Positions 1 through 8,471 of a stretch of 64,000 bases of DNA are shown one piece after another (the stretch's first letter is position 1; each line of letters opens with the position of its first letter). The DNA lies in assembly GCA_965203505.1 (NCBI GenBank), contig OZ241880.1, positions 2,852,001 to 2,916,000 of the forward strand, written 5' to 3'. This DNA comes from Bin127 sp965203505 (GTDB lineage Bacteria > Chloroflexota > Dehalococcoidia > Lucifugimonadales > Lucifugimonadaceae). The translations under genes and the position numbers were made by a program. Below the pieces are notes generated by a model. That model was given only the letters and a program-made list of their open reading frames with translations, was not told where the DNA came from and searched no databases.

Positions 1-8
1 TCAACAAG

Positions 9-833
9 ATGATCGGACGACTCGCCGGCTCGGCAAGGGTGTCGTCGATTTGGGTGAAAACCGCCTCCGACTACCAGACACTCGTCCTGATAACCGCCGC
101 AGTGATGTTCCTGGTTCAAGGCGTGATGATGGGTCCGATGTACGCATCAATACCGCAGGAGACACTGGCCACATTCGATCAGTTGCCAGAGCAGTTGGTC
201 GCCCTCTTCGGTGGAGGCGACATGAGCACGCCCGAAGGATGGTACTCGCTAGAGACGTTCGGCTTGATGGCACCCGGCGCCGTCATCCTAGTTACGGCCG
301 TCATGGGCGCGGGTGCCTTGGCAGGGGAGGAATCGCGGCGGACGATGGCATTGATACTGGCATGCCCAATCAGCCGCCACCGGATCGTGCTCGAAAAGGT
401 AATCCCAATGTTGTTCTACGCAATCGCGGTCGGTTTTGTCACCTTCGCCGGTGTGAGCGTCGGCTCGATCATCGCCGACCTTGGAATGTCGATCTCCAAC
501 ATCGCCGCCACAGCTACGCTCCAAACGCTGGTGGGTCTGGTCTTCGGTTCACTAGCGCTGGCACTGAGCGCAGCAACTGGACGGACATCGATCGCAATAT
601 ACGGAGCGATCGGCGCGGCACTCTTTTTCCACTTGTTCAACTCGCTGGGAGCGCTCAACGACGCCCTCGCCGATTTCGCCTGGTTGACACCGTTCAGCTA
701 CTACCTTGGCAACGACCCGCTGAACAACGGAATGAATTGGGTTGACGCGGCGGTGTTGGCTGCGTTGTCGACGATATTGATCGGGCTGTCGTTCACGCTG
801 TTCCAGCGACGAGACATCAGGCAGCGAGGGTAG
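9..833 (+). CDS. ABC-2 type transporter permease subunit (possibly 5'-incomplete)
   Basis: A hydrophobic protein of 274 residues with about six membrane segments, of the ABC-2 permease type. The conserved cue is the middle stretch GAGALAGEESRRTMALIL, which resembles the cytoplasmic coupling segment (EE-x-x-x-x-T) of ABC-2 export permeases, followed by alternating hydrophobic helices up to an RRDIRQRG tail. The frame is open to the left edge of the window, so the true start may lie outside; the ATG at 9 is only the first visible one. The partner ATPase would be expected just upstream, out of view. The substrate cannot be deduced. Confidence 0.7.
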   Translation: MIGRLAGSARVSSIWVKTASDYQTLVLITAAVMFLVQGVMMGPMYASIPQETLATFDQLPEQLVALFGGGDMSTPEGWYSLETFGLMAPGAVILVTAVMGAGALAGEESRRTMALILACPISRHRIVLEKVIPMLFYAIAVGFVTFAGVSVGSIIADLGMSISNIAATATLQTLVGLVFGSLALALSAATGRTSIAIYGAIGAALFFHLFNSLGALNDALADFAWLTPFSYYLGNDPLNNGMNWVDAAVLAALSTILIGLSFTLFQRRDIRQRG

Positions 834-835
834 CG

Positions 836-1291
836 TTACTCCCGCTTCGTCCCCGTCCTCGAAGCCTTGTAGATCTCGAGGAACTCGTCGACTGGCGTCT
901 TGGCGATGGTCTCGCCAACCAGATCTAACGGCAGATCATCCAGCTTTCGGAACCGCACACAAGATTTGCCCATGTCTAGCCGTTTGCCCGTCGCCTTGTA
1001 ACGCTCACGAAACCACGCCTCGACCGAACCGTCGCCGTAGACGTTGGTGAGATAGAGCGCCATATGTCGTTTCTGCGACGCCAACGCTGCATACATCAGC
1101 GGCTGCTTGTTATAGGTATCAGGAAAGATAGACAGCGGGATGGCATAAGTGATCATCCCGAAAAGCATCATCTCCTCATAACCCTCAGGCAGGTTTTCGA
1201 GAACAACCTCGCGAACCGTAGAGACCGCCTCCCTCCGCTCGTCATCTAGCTCATCAAGATAGTCGTTTACTGTTGCAGCTTTGCTTTGCAT
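836..1291 (-). CDS. DUF1801 (YdhG-like) small protein
   Basis: A protein of 151 residues with the DUF1801/YdhG fold seen in so-called iron chaperone proteins. The recognisable segments are the N-terminal VNDYLDELDDERREAV helix, the central MMLFGMITYAIPLS strand and RLDMGKSCVRFRKLDDLPLD near the C-terminus. I place the start at the ATG at 1291, because a GAGGAA Shine-Dalgarno-like stretch lies 8-9 bases upstream; the longer frame from TTG at 1306 overlaps the stop of the YhcG-like gene. The biochemical role of this family is poorly known. It sits directly downstream of the decayed YhcG nuclease and is probably co-transcribed with it. Confidence 0.75.
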   Translation of the reverse strand: MQSKAATVNDYLDELDDERREAVSTVREVVLENLPEGYEEMMLFGMITYAIPLSIFPDTYNKQPLMYAALASQKRHMALYLTNVYGDGSVEAWFRERYKATGKRLDMGKSCVRFRKLDDLPLDLVGETIAKTPVDEFLEIYKASRTGTKRE

Positions 1292-1302
1292 ATTTCGTTT
1301 CC

Positions 1303-2456
1303 TCAAGCGGACAATGATGCGCGCAATTCTATTGTCTGCCTTGTTTTGTCCAATTCTGTAGCCAGAAGCTCCTCGTCGGGAAGTGAAACGCGGTACTCGG
1401 CAGCCATTACGTTGTTTGAAAGCCCTTCCAAGGCATAGTGTGCGATCGCCTCATCTTTTCTGAGCAGAGGATCAATCCAACCGGAGGATTTTCGTCGTCT
1501 CTCATCCAATGCTCACGGGCATAATTCAGATAGAAATGCATCTGTCCCGCGTCGGCGTGAGTAAGACTGCCTATCTTCAAATCGACTATCACGAGGCACC
1601 GCAAACGGCGGTGGAAGAACAGCAAATCCACGCGATACCAATGATCGCCAACCCGTAATCGTTTCTGCTTGCCCAAGAAACAGAAATCGTCGCCCAATTC
1701 CAACAGGAATGTTTCGAGGTGGCGGATCAGGGCTTCTTCGAGGTCGCTTTCTGAATACTCGTCCTTAAGGTCGAGGAATTCGAGCACGAGAGGATCTTTG
1801 ATCTGTTCTTTTGGGTTGACCAGATCTTCTGGTAGGGGGGTGCTGCCCCTCGCCAACACTTCCGCCTTGTTCTTTGACAGCGCTGTGCGCTCGTCGAACT
1901 GAGAACTGATCTGACGGTTGAGTTGGCGTACTGACCATCCGCCCCGCAGCGCTTCGGCTTCATAGAATCTACGTGCGTTGGGGTTCTTCAGCGACATCAA
2001 CCGCACGTAAGCTGACCACGGCAACGGAAAAGCGGAGATCAGTTCATTGAAGTCAATATCATCGGATTCGCCAGACGCCGTCTGGCGAATCTGCTCGTCG
2101 TCCGAATTGGCCAATATGCCAGACACCGTCTGGCGAATCTGATGGACAGGGTAGGCGACGTAGAACAGACGCATATTTTGGATGTTCTGGCGAGAAAACC
2201 CGCGTCCAAAACGATCTGTAAGATCCGCAGCCAACCTTTCGATCAGTCCAGTGCCCTACTCGGCCCGTCTTTCGCCTGATTGCTCGAATTCGACAACCCG
2301 ACGCCCTATTTGCCAATAGGCCGCAGTCATCGAGGCATTTACAGATCGAACCGCTGCAGCCCTCGCAACGTCGATGATCTTCGATACATCACCGAAGACG
2401 ACCTGATAGGACGCGTCGGAGCCGCGTATTTCACTCATTTCATCCGAGACCATCAA
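1303..2456 (-). pseudogene. YhcG/DUF1016 PD-(D/E)xK nuclease, decayed (nonsense plus frameshift)
   Basis: Three open segments together make one YhcG-family protein. The N-terminal part (2456 to 2259) ends at ...GERRAE; the body runs from GTGLIERLAADL to NPPVGLILCSEK; the tail is DEAIAHYALEGLSNN to the end at 1303. N-terminus and body are in the same frame, separated only by a TAG at 2258-2256 where the family has Tyr (RAEYG). Body and tail are joined by a 1-base deletion in a T4 run on the plus strand (1456-1459). The nuclease core is intact between the lesions (VDLLFFHRRLRCLVIVDLKIG, giving D and D-x-K). Family members are linked to DNA processing and defence. With two independent lesions it is most likely non-functional. 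Confidence 0.85.
2071..2141. repeat. Two 23-bp palindrome-containing direct repeats inside the yhcG-like gene
   Basis: Copies at 2071-2093 and 2119-2141 differ at a single base and are 48 bp (16 codons) apart. Each contains the near-perfect palindrome CCAGACGCCGTCTGG and encodes the reading QIRQT(V/A)SG on the minus strand, so the protein carries the same octapeptide twice. The spacing preserves the frame, consistent with insertion or duplication of a small in-frame palindromic unit. Confidence 0.75.
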
Positions 2457-2460
2457 CCGC

Positions 2461-3450
2461 TCAGTCGCCCGTTTCTTCGTTTACCGCCTGCAGAATGGCG
2501 TGAATATACCCGTAACAGTAAGCGAATCCGACCTGCGCCGCCTCATCGCCGTCGATACCCGGAACGTGATCTGGCATCAGCATGTACGGATAGCCCACTT
2601 CCTTATACGTCCGCGCCGCCTTGAGCATGTCAACATCACCCTCGTCCGGGAAGACCTCGACGAAGTCGAGAACCCCGCCTTTGATGTTGCGGAAGTGCAC
2701 GTTGAAGATCTTCTTCCGGCTGCCAAAGTATCGGATGACGTCGTAAATCTCCTCCCCTGGCTTTTCCAGCATTTCTGAGACAGTGCCTTGGCAGAAGTTG
2801 AACCCGTGATACGGATTCTCGTGCATTGCTTCAAACTTCTTGAGACCTTCAACCGTGCCCATCACCCGAGCGACACCGCGATACTCGTTGTCTTTGATGC
2901 CGGGATCCTGCGGATGACACGCCATCTGCACCTTGTACTCCTCGGCAACCGGAATGATCCGTCCGAGAAAGTAATCGATCCGCTCCCACATGGTTTCGGC
3001 ATCGGCAGCGCCACCCTCAAACTCCGGCAACGATTGATCAAGGTCCGCGTAATTGAACGACGACAACCTCGCGCCGCCACGACCGTAGCGTTGAGGCGTT
3101 CGCAAGTGACCGAGGATGGTGATGTTGTAGAGCAGTCCCCTCAGCCCGGCCTCCGATGCCATCCGAATGATCTCGCAAAGCGAGTCCAACTCCCGTTCCT
3201 TCTCGTCGCTAGGACCGAGGAAGAGATACGTCATGTCGTTGTTGAAGGCGTCCCTCGAACCGAGAGGCGAGTGAATCGTCTCGACTTCGATCCCGTATTT
3301 CGCGTACTTCTCTCGATACGACACGAGGAGGTCGACCGTCCACTCGGTCCAATGCTCCCTAACAGGCACATCGACGTGGTGCACCCCTAACTGTGCGAGT
3401 TGCTTGATATCGGTCTCGTGGCGTGCTCCGAACTGCGTGCCCACGTACAT
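2461..3450 (-). CDS. Mannonate dehydratase-like TIM-barrel protein (UxuA family)
   Basis: A 329-residue TIM-barrel protein of the sugar isomerase / mannonate dehydratase group. UxuA-type marks are ACHPQDPG (metal and substrate binding), GFNFCQGTVSEM, NVHFRNIKGG, the FVEVFPDEGDVDM segment and LMPDHVPG near the C-terminus. UxuA removes water from D-mannonate to give 2-keto-3-deoxygluconate in hexuronate breakdown. Whether this protein uses mannonate or another acid sugar cannot be told from sequence alone. No other uronate pathway gene is adjacent; the next sugar gene is the divergent xylulokinase. The gene ends 4 bp before the start of the decayed YhcG gene on the same strand. Confidence 0.75.
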   Translation of the reverse strand: MYVGTQFGARHETDIKQLAQLGVHHVDVPVREHWTEWTVDLLVSYREKYAKYGIEVETIHSPLGSRDAFNNDMTYLFLGPSDEKERELDSLCEIIRMASEAGLRGLLYNITILGHLRTPQRYGRGGARLSSFNYADLDQSLPEFEGGAADAETMWERIDYFLGRIIPVAEEYKVQMACHPQDPGIKDNEYRGVARVMGTVEGLKKFEAMHENPYHGFNFCQGTVSEMLEKPGEEIYDVIRYFGSRKKIFNVHFRNIKGGVLDFVEVFPDEGDVDMLKAARTYKEVGYPYMLMPDHVPGIDGDEAAQVGFAYCYGYIHAILQAVNEETGD

Positions 3451-3507
3451 GATGTCTCTCCCTCTTGGCGGCTGCTCAGCCGAACATGGACAATGATATT
3501 CGTCCGT

Positions 3508-4485
3508 TCAATCTCGTCTCCGCATAAGAAACGAAGTCAGCTGACCGTAACTGAACCATTTATACCTTCGGTCGAGAATCACCAGCACGACCGCCAACAT
3601 CAACCACAGCACGACGATGTCCGGGAAGAGCCGGAATTCTTCCACCTCGATCAAAAACAACGCAGGCGATTCGATCACCGAAACCGATGTTGCCGCCAAC
3701 AGCGTGTAGATGAGATTGTTTATCACATGAAGCCCCACCGCCAGTTCTATGCCACCATCGAGCAGGGTCAACAAAGCGAAAAAACCTCCCAAACTCAAGA
3801 TCCGCGCGACATAGGGCACAACGCCATACTCCCAAGGCTCCGGATTTGGCAGATGCGGAAGCGTGAACACCACCGCGGTCACCGCAACAAGCACCATCCG
3901 GTTGCGCGTCAAAAGTGCAAACCCCTGCATCAGATAACCCCGAAAAAATACCTCTTCAAAACCGGCTTGAAACGGTATCAACACAACCGCAAACATGAAA
4001 AATGCCACGTATTCCCAAGCGTTGGGCGACTGAAACGAAATCTCTTCCGAACCCGCGGCCGCAACAAGCAGTAAAGGTGTCGCGAAGATCACGAATCCCA
4101 CCAGCATAGCGAAGAACGCTCTGTTGAAATCGAACGATGACCTAGCCGTCAACACGTTCGCAAATGGCTTCTTGTGCAAAAACCTCACAACAGCCCAAAC
4201 CCCGACCATCGCTATCACAAAGGCAGAGACACCCAAAACAAAACTCGGCAGCGACGATGCCCCCTCGATCATCGCACCGTCACAAGTGAAATCGGCAAGC
4301 TGAGCGGACTTCAAAAATCCACACGCCGCCAACGTCGGTATAGATCCAATTACTTGCCAAATCATGACGATCAACAGAGTGCCGAGGATCCAAACCCACC
4401 ACCGATTGACACCCGATTTCGCCAAGTTTAGGAACCGACCCGCAGGCGAAAAGAGTTCAGACTGGCTCTGTGATGGTTGATCCAT
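3508..4485 (-). CDS. CPBP-family intramembrane metalloprotease
   Basis: A membrane protein of 325 residues with about seven to eight hydrophobic segments. It carries the CPBP (CAAX protease and bacteriocin-processing) motifs in order: FEEVFFRGYLMQGF (E-E-x-x-x-R), then FTLPHLPNPE (F-x-x-x-H), then GLHVINNLIY (H-x-x-x-N). These supply the glutamates and histidines of the intramembrane metal-type active site. The substrate is unknown; relatives include bacteriocin self-immunity proteins. It is divergent from xylB, with 65 bp between the two starts. Confidence 0.85.
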   Translation of the reverse strand: MDQPSQSQSELFSPAGRFLNLAKSGVNRWWVWILGTLLIVMIWQVIGSIPTLAACGFLKSAQLADFTCDGAMIEGASSLPSFVLGVSAFVIAMVGVWAVVRFLHKKPFANVLTARSSFDFNRAFFAMLVGFVIFATPLLLVAAAGSEEISFQSPNAWEYVAFFMFAVVLIPFQAGFEEVFFRGYLMQGFALLTRNRMVLVAVTAVVFTLPHLPNPEPWEYGVVPYVARILSLGGFFALLTLLDGGIELAVGLHVINNLIYTLLAATSVSVIESPALFLIEVEEFRLFPDIVVLWLMLAVVLVILDRRYKWFSYGQLTSFLMRRRD

Positions 4486-4550
4486 GGTTCGCAGTCAACA
4501 GAAAGCGGCGATCGAGCAGGTTGGCACTATCATACGGGCAGGAGTAAACC

Positions 4551-6050
4551 ATGCCGCAGAATTACCTCGGGATAGACATCGGAACCACCGCCGTCAAAGC
4601 CCTAGTCGTAGATGAGTCTGGCACCGTTATCGGCGATGCCGAATCGCCGCAGCAACTCTCTGTCCCACAACCCGGATGGTCCGAACAAAACCCCTCCGAT
4701 TGGTGGCAGGGCACCATCGATGCAGTTCGCGCCGCCTGTGCACAAGCCGATGTAAACTACGTCGCATCGATCGGTCTCTCCGGCCAAATGCACAGTTCGG
4801 TGCTGCTCGATGCATCAGACGAGATACTGCGCCCGTCCATACTCTGGAACGATGTACGCACAACCGCCCAATGCCGGTTCATCGCTGAAACACTGGGCGA
4901 ATCTGAGTTGGCACGCTTCGTGGGCAACCCTGCACTAGAGGGATTCACTGCACCGAAACTCCTGTGGGTCCGAGATGAAGAACCGAACGTCTTCGAGAAG
5001 GTCAGATCAGTCTTGCTACCCAAGGACTACATCCGGTTTCTCATGACCGGCGAAAAGGCGATGGAGCCATCAGACGCCGCGGGCACGTTGCTATTCGATA
5101 TTCGACAAAACCGCTGGTCCGCCGGAATGCTATCCGCACTAAACCTAGATTCGGCGCTGTTACCACCAATCGTCGGCTCCGCCGAAGTCGCCGGCCGTCT
5201 CACGCCAAGCGCAGCCACTGCATTAGGCCTGCAAGAGGGCACACCCGTAGTCGGCGGTGGCGCAGACAACGCAGCCGCATCCGTCGGCTCCGGAGTCGTA
5301 ACAAACGGCACCATGCAGACATCCATCGGCACGTCCGGCGCCGTCGTCGCACCCATAGATCAACCTCGCGTCGATCCCGGAATGCGCATCCACTCCTTCA
5401 ACCACGCTGTCCCTGACATGTGGTACCTGATGGGCGTCGTCCTATCAGCCGGTGCCGCTCTCGCTTGGTTCAGACGCGCGTTGTCGGGACCTTCGGGAAC
5501 GTCGCCCTCGTACGACGACCTGACAGCAGAAGCCGCCGATGCCCCTCCTGGCGCAGATGGCCTCACCTTTCTGCCGTACCTCACCGGCGAGCGCACACCA
5601 CACGCCGATTCCAACGCTCGCGGAGTCTTCGTAGGCATCCACGCCGGACACGAACGCGGACACATGGTCCGCGCCGTGATGGAGGGCGTAACCTTCGCGC
5701 TGCGCGACTCGCTAGAGTTGATGCGAGGTTTAGATGCCGACGCCGAAGAAGCCGTCGCTGTCGGCGGTGGAGCGCGGAGCGATTTCTGGCGACAAATGCA
5801 AGCCGACGTGCTCAACGTACCAGTTGTGACGGTCGGCCCATCGGGCGGCGCACCCTACGGAGCCGCAATTCTCGCCGCCGTTGGCGCAGGCGCGTTCACA
5901 TCCGTCCCAGAAGCATGCCAAAAGTGGATAAAACCGCTCGATCGTCTAGAACCGAACCCTCAAACACACGAAGCATACGAACGCGCCTACGAGCGTTACC
6001 GCAGCCTCTACCCGAGATTGAAAGATCACTTCGCAGAGCAAGCGAAGTAG
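4551..6050 (+). CDS. xylB: Xylulokinase
   Basis: A full-length FGGY-family sugar kinase of 499 residues that phosphorylates D-xylulose to xylulose-5-phosphate. N-terminal phosphate-binding loop YLGIDIGTTAVKALVVD, GLSGQMHSSVLLD (about residue 77, a xylulokinase signature), ILWNDVRT, and GGGADNAAASVGSG with the probable catalytic Asp at residue 239. The C-terminal FGGY segment is VAVGGGARSDFWRQMQADVL. An AGGAG sequence lies 7-8 bases before the ATG. No xylose isomerase or transporter is adjacent, so the pathway context is incomplete here. Other FGGY kinases are possible, but the Q-M-H motif favours xylulokinase. Confidence 0.9.
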   Translation: MPQNYLGIDIGTTAVKALVVDESGTVIGDAESPQQLSVPQPGWSEQNPSDWWQGTIDAVRAACAQADVNYVASIGLSGQMHSSVLLDASDEILRPSILWNDVRTTAQCRFIAETLGESELARFVGNPALEGFTAPKLLWVRDEEPNVFEKVRSVLLPKDYIRFLMTGEKAMEPSDAAGTLLFDIRQNRWSAGMLSALNLDSALLPPIVGSAEVAGRLTPSAATALGLQEGTPVVGGGADNAAASVGSGVVTNGTMQTSIGTSGAVVAPIDQPRVDPGMRIHSFNHAVPDMWYLMGVVLSAGAALAWFRRALSGPSGTSPSYDDLTAEAADAPPGADGLTFLPYLTGERTPHADSNARGVFVGIHAGHERGHMVRAVMEGVTFALRDSLELMRGLDADAEEAVAVGGGARSDFWRQMQADVLNVPVVTVGPSGGAPYGAAILAAVGAGAFTSVPEACQKWIKPLDRLEPNPQTHEAYERAYERYRSLYPRLKDHFAEQAK

Positions 6051-6108
6051 CTACCTCCATCATCCCACCGACGAAATATCTATCGTGAACGATACCAACA
6101 CGTGAGGA

Positions 6109-6930
6109 CTATGATCTGCCCGCTAATCGTTGCCGGTAAACGATTAAATCTTGGTCCGTAATCTCATCAGGTGGTACGAGAAGATAGTGATTTTCCGAAA
6201 CTATCGTGATGTCATCTCCATCCTGCTCAAATTCGAAAAGCGCGATCAACTCGTCCTCAATGAATTGTGCTCCGACCGGTCGACAAATCAGATTCGGCAA
6301 CTTTTCGTCGCACACTGCAATGTCCTGCTCGATCTGGACACGGTTTAGGATATCGTTGCCTCACTTAGCTTGTATCGGCACAACGTAATGAGAACCTAGT
6401 TTGTCTACGCCTACATACACTTCGTCGGTTTCAACTTGCCCAACTCCAGATGCAGTTGTCCTGAGGTGGTTTTGGAGAGAGTAACAGGTGATGCGCAAGA
6501 ACACGTCGATCAAACGGTTATACCTGACCCGCGCCAAAAGAGCTTGTTCGTCGGAAAACGCGTATTTGGCGATGATTCCGGGCGTGGCGTCGGGGATTTT
6601 TGTAACCGCAAGGTTGGGGTTCCGCGAAATCGGAACATCGGCTACCAAAACAAATGCGTACCTGCTCCGCCCCGCCGACCTGATGATCCAAATTTCACCT
6701 TCGGGAGCCGCTTGAAGGATGCTCTCTGGCAGTGACTGCCTGTAACGAAAACTGTAGATGACGTCGCCTAGGTTTTTGGGAGGTTCGACGTTGAGGCGTT
6801 CAGCTTGAGCGGAAATATCACTCCGATCGAAAACGACTTGACGATCACCCCGAGCATACTTGCTCTCGAATATCGCTTCGATGATTGTTGAGTAGCGATT
6901 TACCGGTGGTATATCTGATCCCTCTTTCTC
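6109..6930 (-). pseudogene. Cognate restriction endonuclease, PD-(D/E)xK type, interrupted
   Basis: One reading frame from about 6930 to 6109 encodes a protein of roughly 270 residues, broken by a TGA at 6363-6361. Upstream of it I read NRYSTIIEAIFESKYARGD, then NLGDVIYSFRYRQSLPESI, GEIWIIRSAGRSRYAFVLV, ISRNPNLAVTKIPDATPGII and VETDEVYVGVDKLGSHYVVP, ending IQAK-stop. The frame resumes at once with GNDILNRVQIEQDIAVCDEK and runs to RLAGRS. The pattern E-x-D...D...Q-x-K matches a nuclease core, with the stop directly after the catalytic Lys. The 5' end has no ATG, GTG or TTG in frame. An ATG overlapping the methylase stop (ATGA at 6931) is one frame off, suggesting a further 1-base lesion near the start. 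Family assignment is from memory of similar methylase-linked proteins. Confidence 0.7.
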
Positions 6931-8302
6931 ATGCGTTCCCTGGCCATTCCAACAGAACCACTTCTTCTCTGAGTTGCTGACCGGTGACGGTCGACGGTCT
7001 CGTACGGAACAGATCGATGTCGACGACTCGGTATCCTAGCGAACAAGCCAGATCGGCAAGGATCTCACCCGTTCGTATCAACACTCTCAAATATGAGGCC
7101 TGATCTCCCACGACATAGGCAAGTTTCGCTCCCGGGCGCAAGGCAGGGCGTAACGAGGCGAGATGCCGGGTCATTCCTCCGAAATACAGTTTGGTAACGC
7201 GTGGGTAAAGACGTTCGAATCCTGAAGTTTTCCGCAGTTCGATCCGACGCTGTTCTATGGCATCAGCGATTCGCTGTATCGTTTCGTTATCCTCAACCTG
7301 CTTGTCGTCGGAATCGGCCTTGTAAACGCCTCTAGTGTTGGACCGTATCAAATCTTGTTTGGATGACCTCAGTTGATTTCTATCCTTGATCAGGCCTAAA
7401 ATCACTGACTCTAGTCTCGTTGTCCGCGTGTAGTCTTTTTCGTTCGGGTACGGTGGTGAGGTAATCACGGCGTTTATCGATTTCGGTCCCAAGACGAGAT
7501 CACATTCTCGGGCATCCGCTTGATGAACAGATGCACTTGAGTGTGGTAGCTCTTTGACCAGACGGAGGTCATCGACCATGGCCCGCATCACATCTAGCCA
7601 CACATCTACAACTGGCGCATCGTATCTGATTTTTCCTATCCCGACCTCAGGGCCGAATTTCAAATTTCCGATCTCGGAAACCAAAGCCTTGGCAAGCGCT
7701 ATCCTGCCATAGCGTTGCAGGTAAGGGTCGCCATGGTTTTCAATCTCTTCCAAAAGAACCAGAGTTTTGTGCAACGGTAACGGGCTGATCGAATTCTTGA
7801 GTATCAGCTTGGACCCTTGGACCCCGAGCGATTTTCTGACGACCCCATCTTCATCGAACTCCCATCCGCCAGCATCTGCGACAGTCTGCCAATCAACCCT
7901 GTCGAGCACTGCGTCGGCAACTTCGTCTGAGAATTCGATCAGCGCATCGGGGTCAACGGACCAGTCAACTTTCACCGAACTGGCGAAGTACGCCATCGGA
8001 TTTGATTCGACGCCGACGCTCGCGATCCCGAGCTTTTTGCACTCAACCAAGGTTGTGCCAGTTCCGCAGAACGGATCCAGGACCGTTTCCGTGGGTTGAA
8101 CTTCCAAGCGCGCAAGGTAGTCGCGAACCAGATGTGGCGGGAAAGACAGAACGAATCGGTACCACTCATGGACGGCTCGATCTTCAGACCTGAGTTTGTT
8201 GCGGTACTGCGACGCGGCGCGACGTTCTCTGATTGCGTCCATGGAAGTCCACTTTACGAAACTAGAGTGAAATGTGCCAGTTTCGCGATTGGATAGGAGC
8301 AT
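6929..8302 (-). CDS. Site-specific DNA methyltransferase (amino-methylating)
   Basis: A 457-residue SAM-dependent DNA methylase. It has motif I, DPFCGTGTTLVECKKLG (SAM binding), near residue 75 and the catalytic motif IV TSPPYPNEKDY near residue 285, which indicates methylation of an exocyclic amino group (N6-adenine or N4-cytosine). The C-terminal part (KLAYVVGDQASYLRV) resembles the final motifs of TSPPY-type enzymes. The ATG at 8302 is used here; an internal ATG at 8242 (MDAIRERR) is an alternative. It lies directly upstream of, and overlaps, the broken nuclease gene, as in a type II restriction-modification unit. Because the nuclease is interrupted, the methylase is probably now an orphan. 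The recognition site is unknown. Confidence 0.85.
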   Translation of the reverse strand: MLLSNRETGTFHSSFVKWTSMDAIRERRAASQYRNKLRSEDRAVHEWYRFVLSFPPHLVRDYLARLEVQPTETVLDPFCGTGTTLVECKKLGIASVGVESNPMAYFASSVKVDWSVDPDALIEFSDEVADAVLDRVDWQTVADAGGWEFDEDGVVRKSLGVQGSKLILKNSISPLPLHKTLVLLEEIENHGDPYLQRYGRIALAKALVSEIGNLKFGPEVGIGKIRYDAPVVDVWLDVMRAMVDDLRLVKELPHSSASVHQADARECDLVLGPKSINAVITSPPYPNEKDYTRTTRLESVILGLIKDRNQLRSSKQDLIRSNTRGVYKADSDDKQVEDNETIQRIADAIEQRRIELRKTSGFERLYPRVTKLYFGGMTRHLASLRPALRPGAKLAYVVGDQASYLRVLIRTGEILADLACSLGYRVVDIDLFRTRPSTVTGQQLREEVVLLEWPGNA

Positions 8303-8471
8303 ACAGGTGCGGATTAAAACGAGACGATCTCTTTTCGTTCGAACACCAGAGAGATCGAGACCTCCACGACCTGAGCGGGCACTTCACTCGCCGAGTCTAC
8401 GCCTGTGAGAAGATAGTCATCTTAGACTTCCGAACGATCACATCAGATATGGTGCAAGGTGGAGATCAACC

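Noticed and set aside
2256..2258. Readthrough or pyrrolysine at the TAG of the yhcG-like gene
   Set aside because: The replaced residue is Tyr (TAC/TAT to TAG, a single change), and the same gene also has a frameshift further on.
6361..6363. Selenocysteine at the TGA of the restriction nuclease
   Set aside because: The family has Gly, not Cys, after Q-A-K, and no convincing hairpin follows. A nonsense mutation is simpler, and the gene has other signs of decay at its 5' end.
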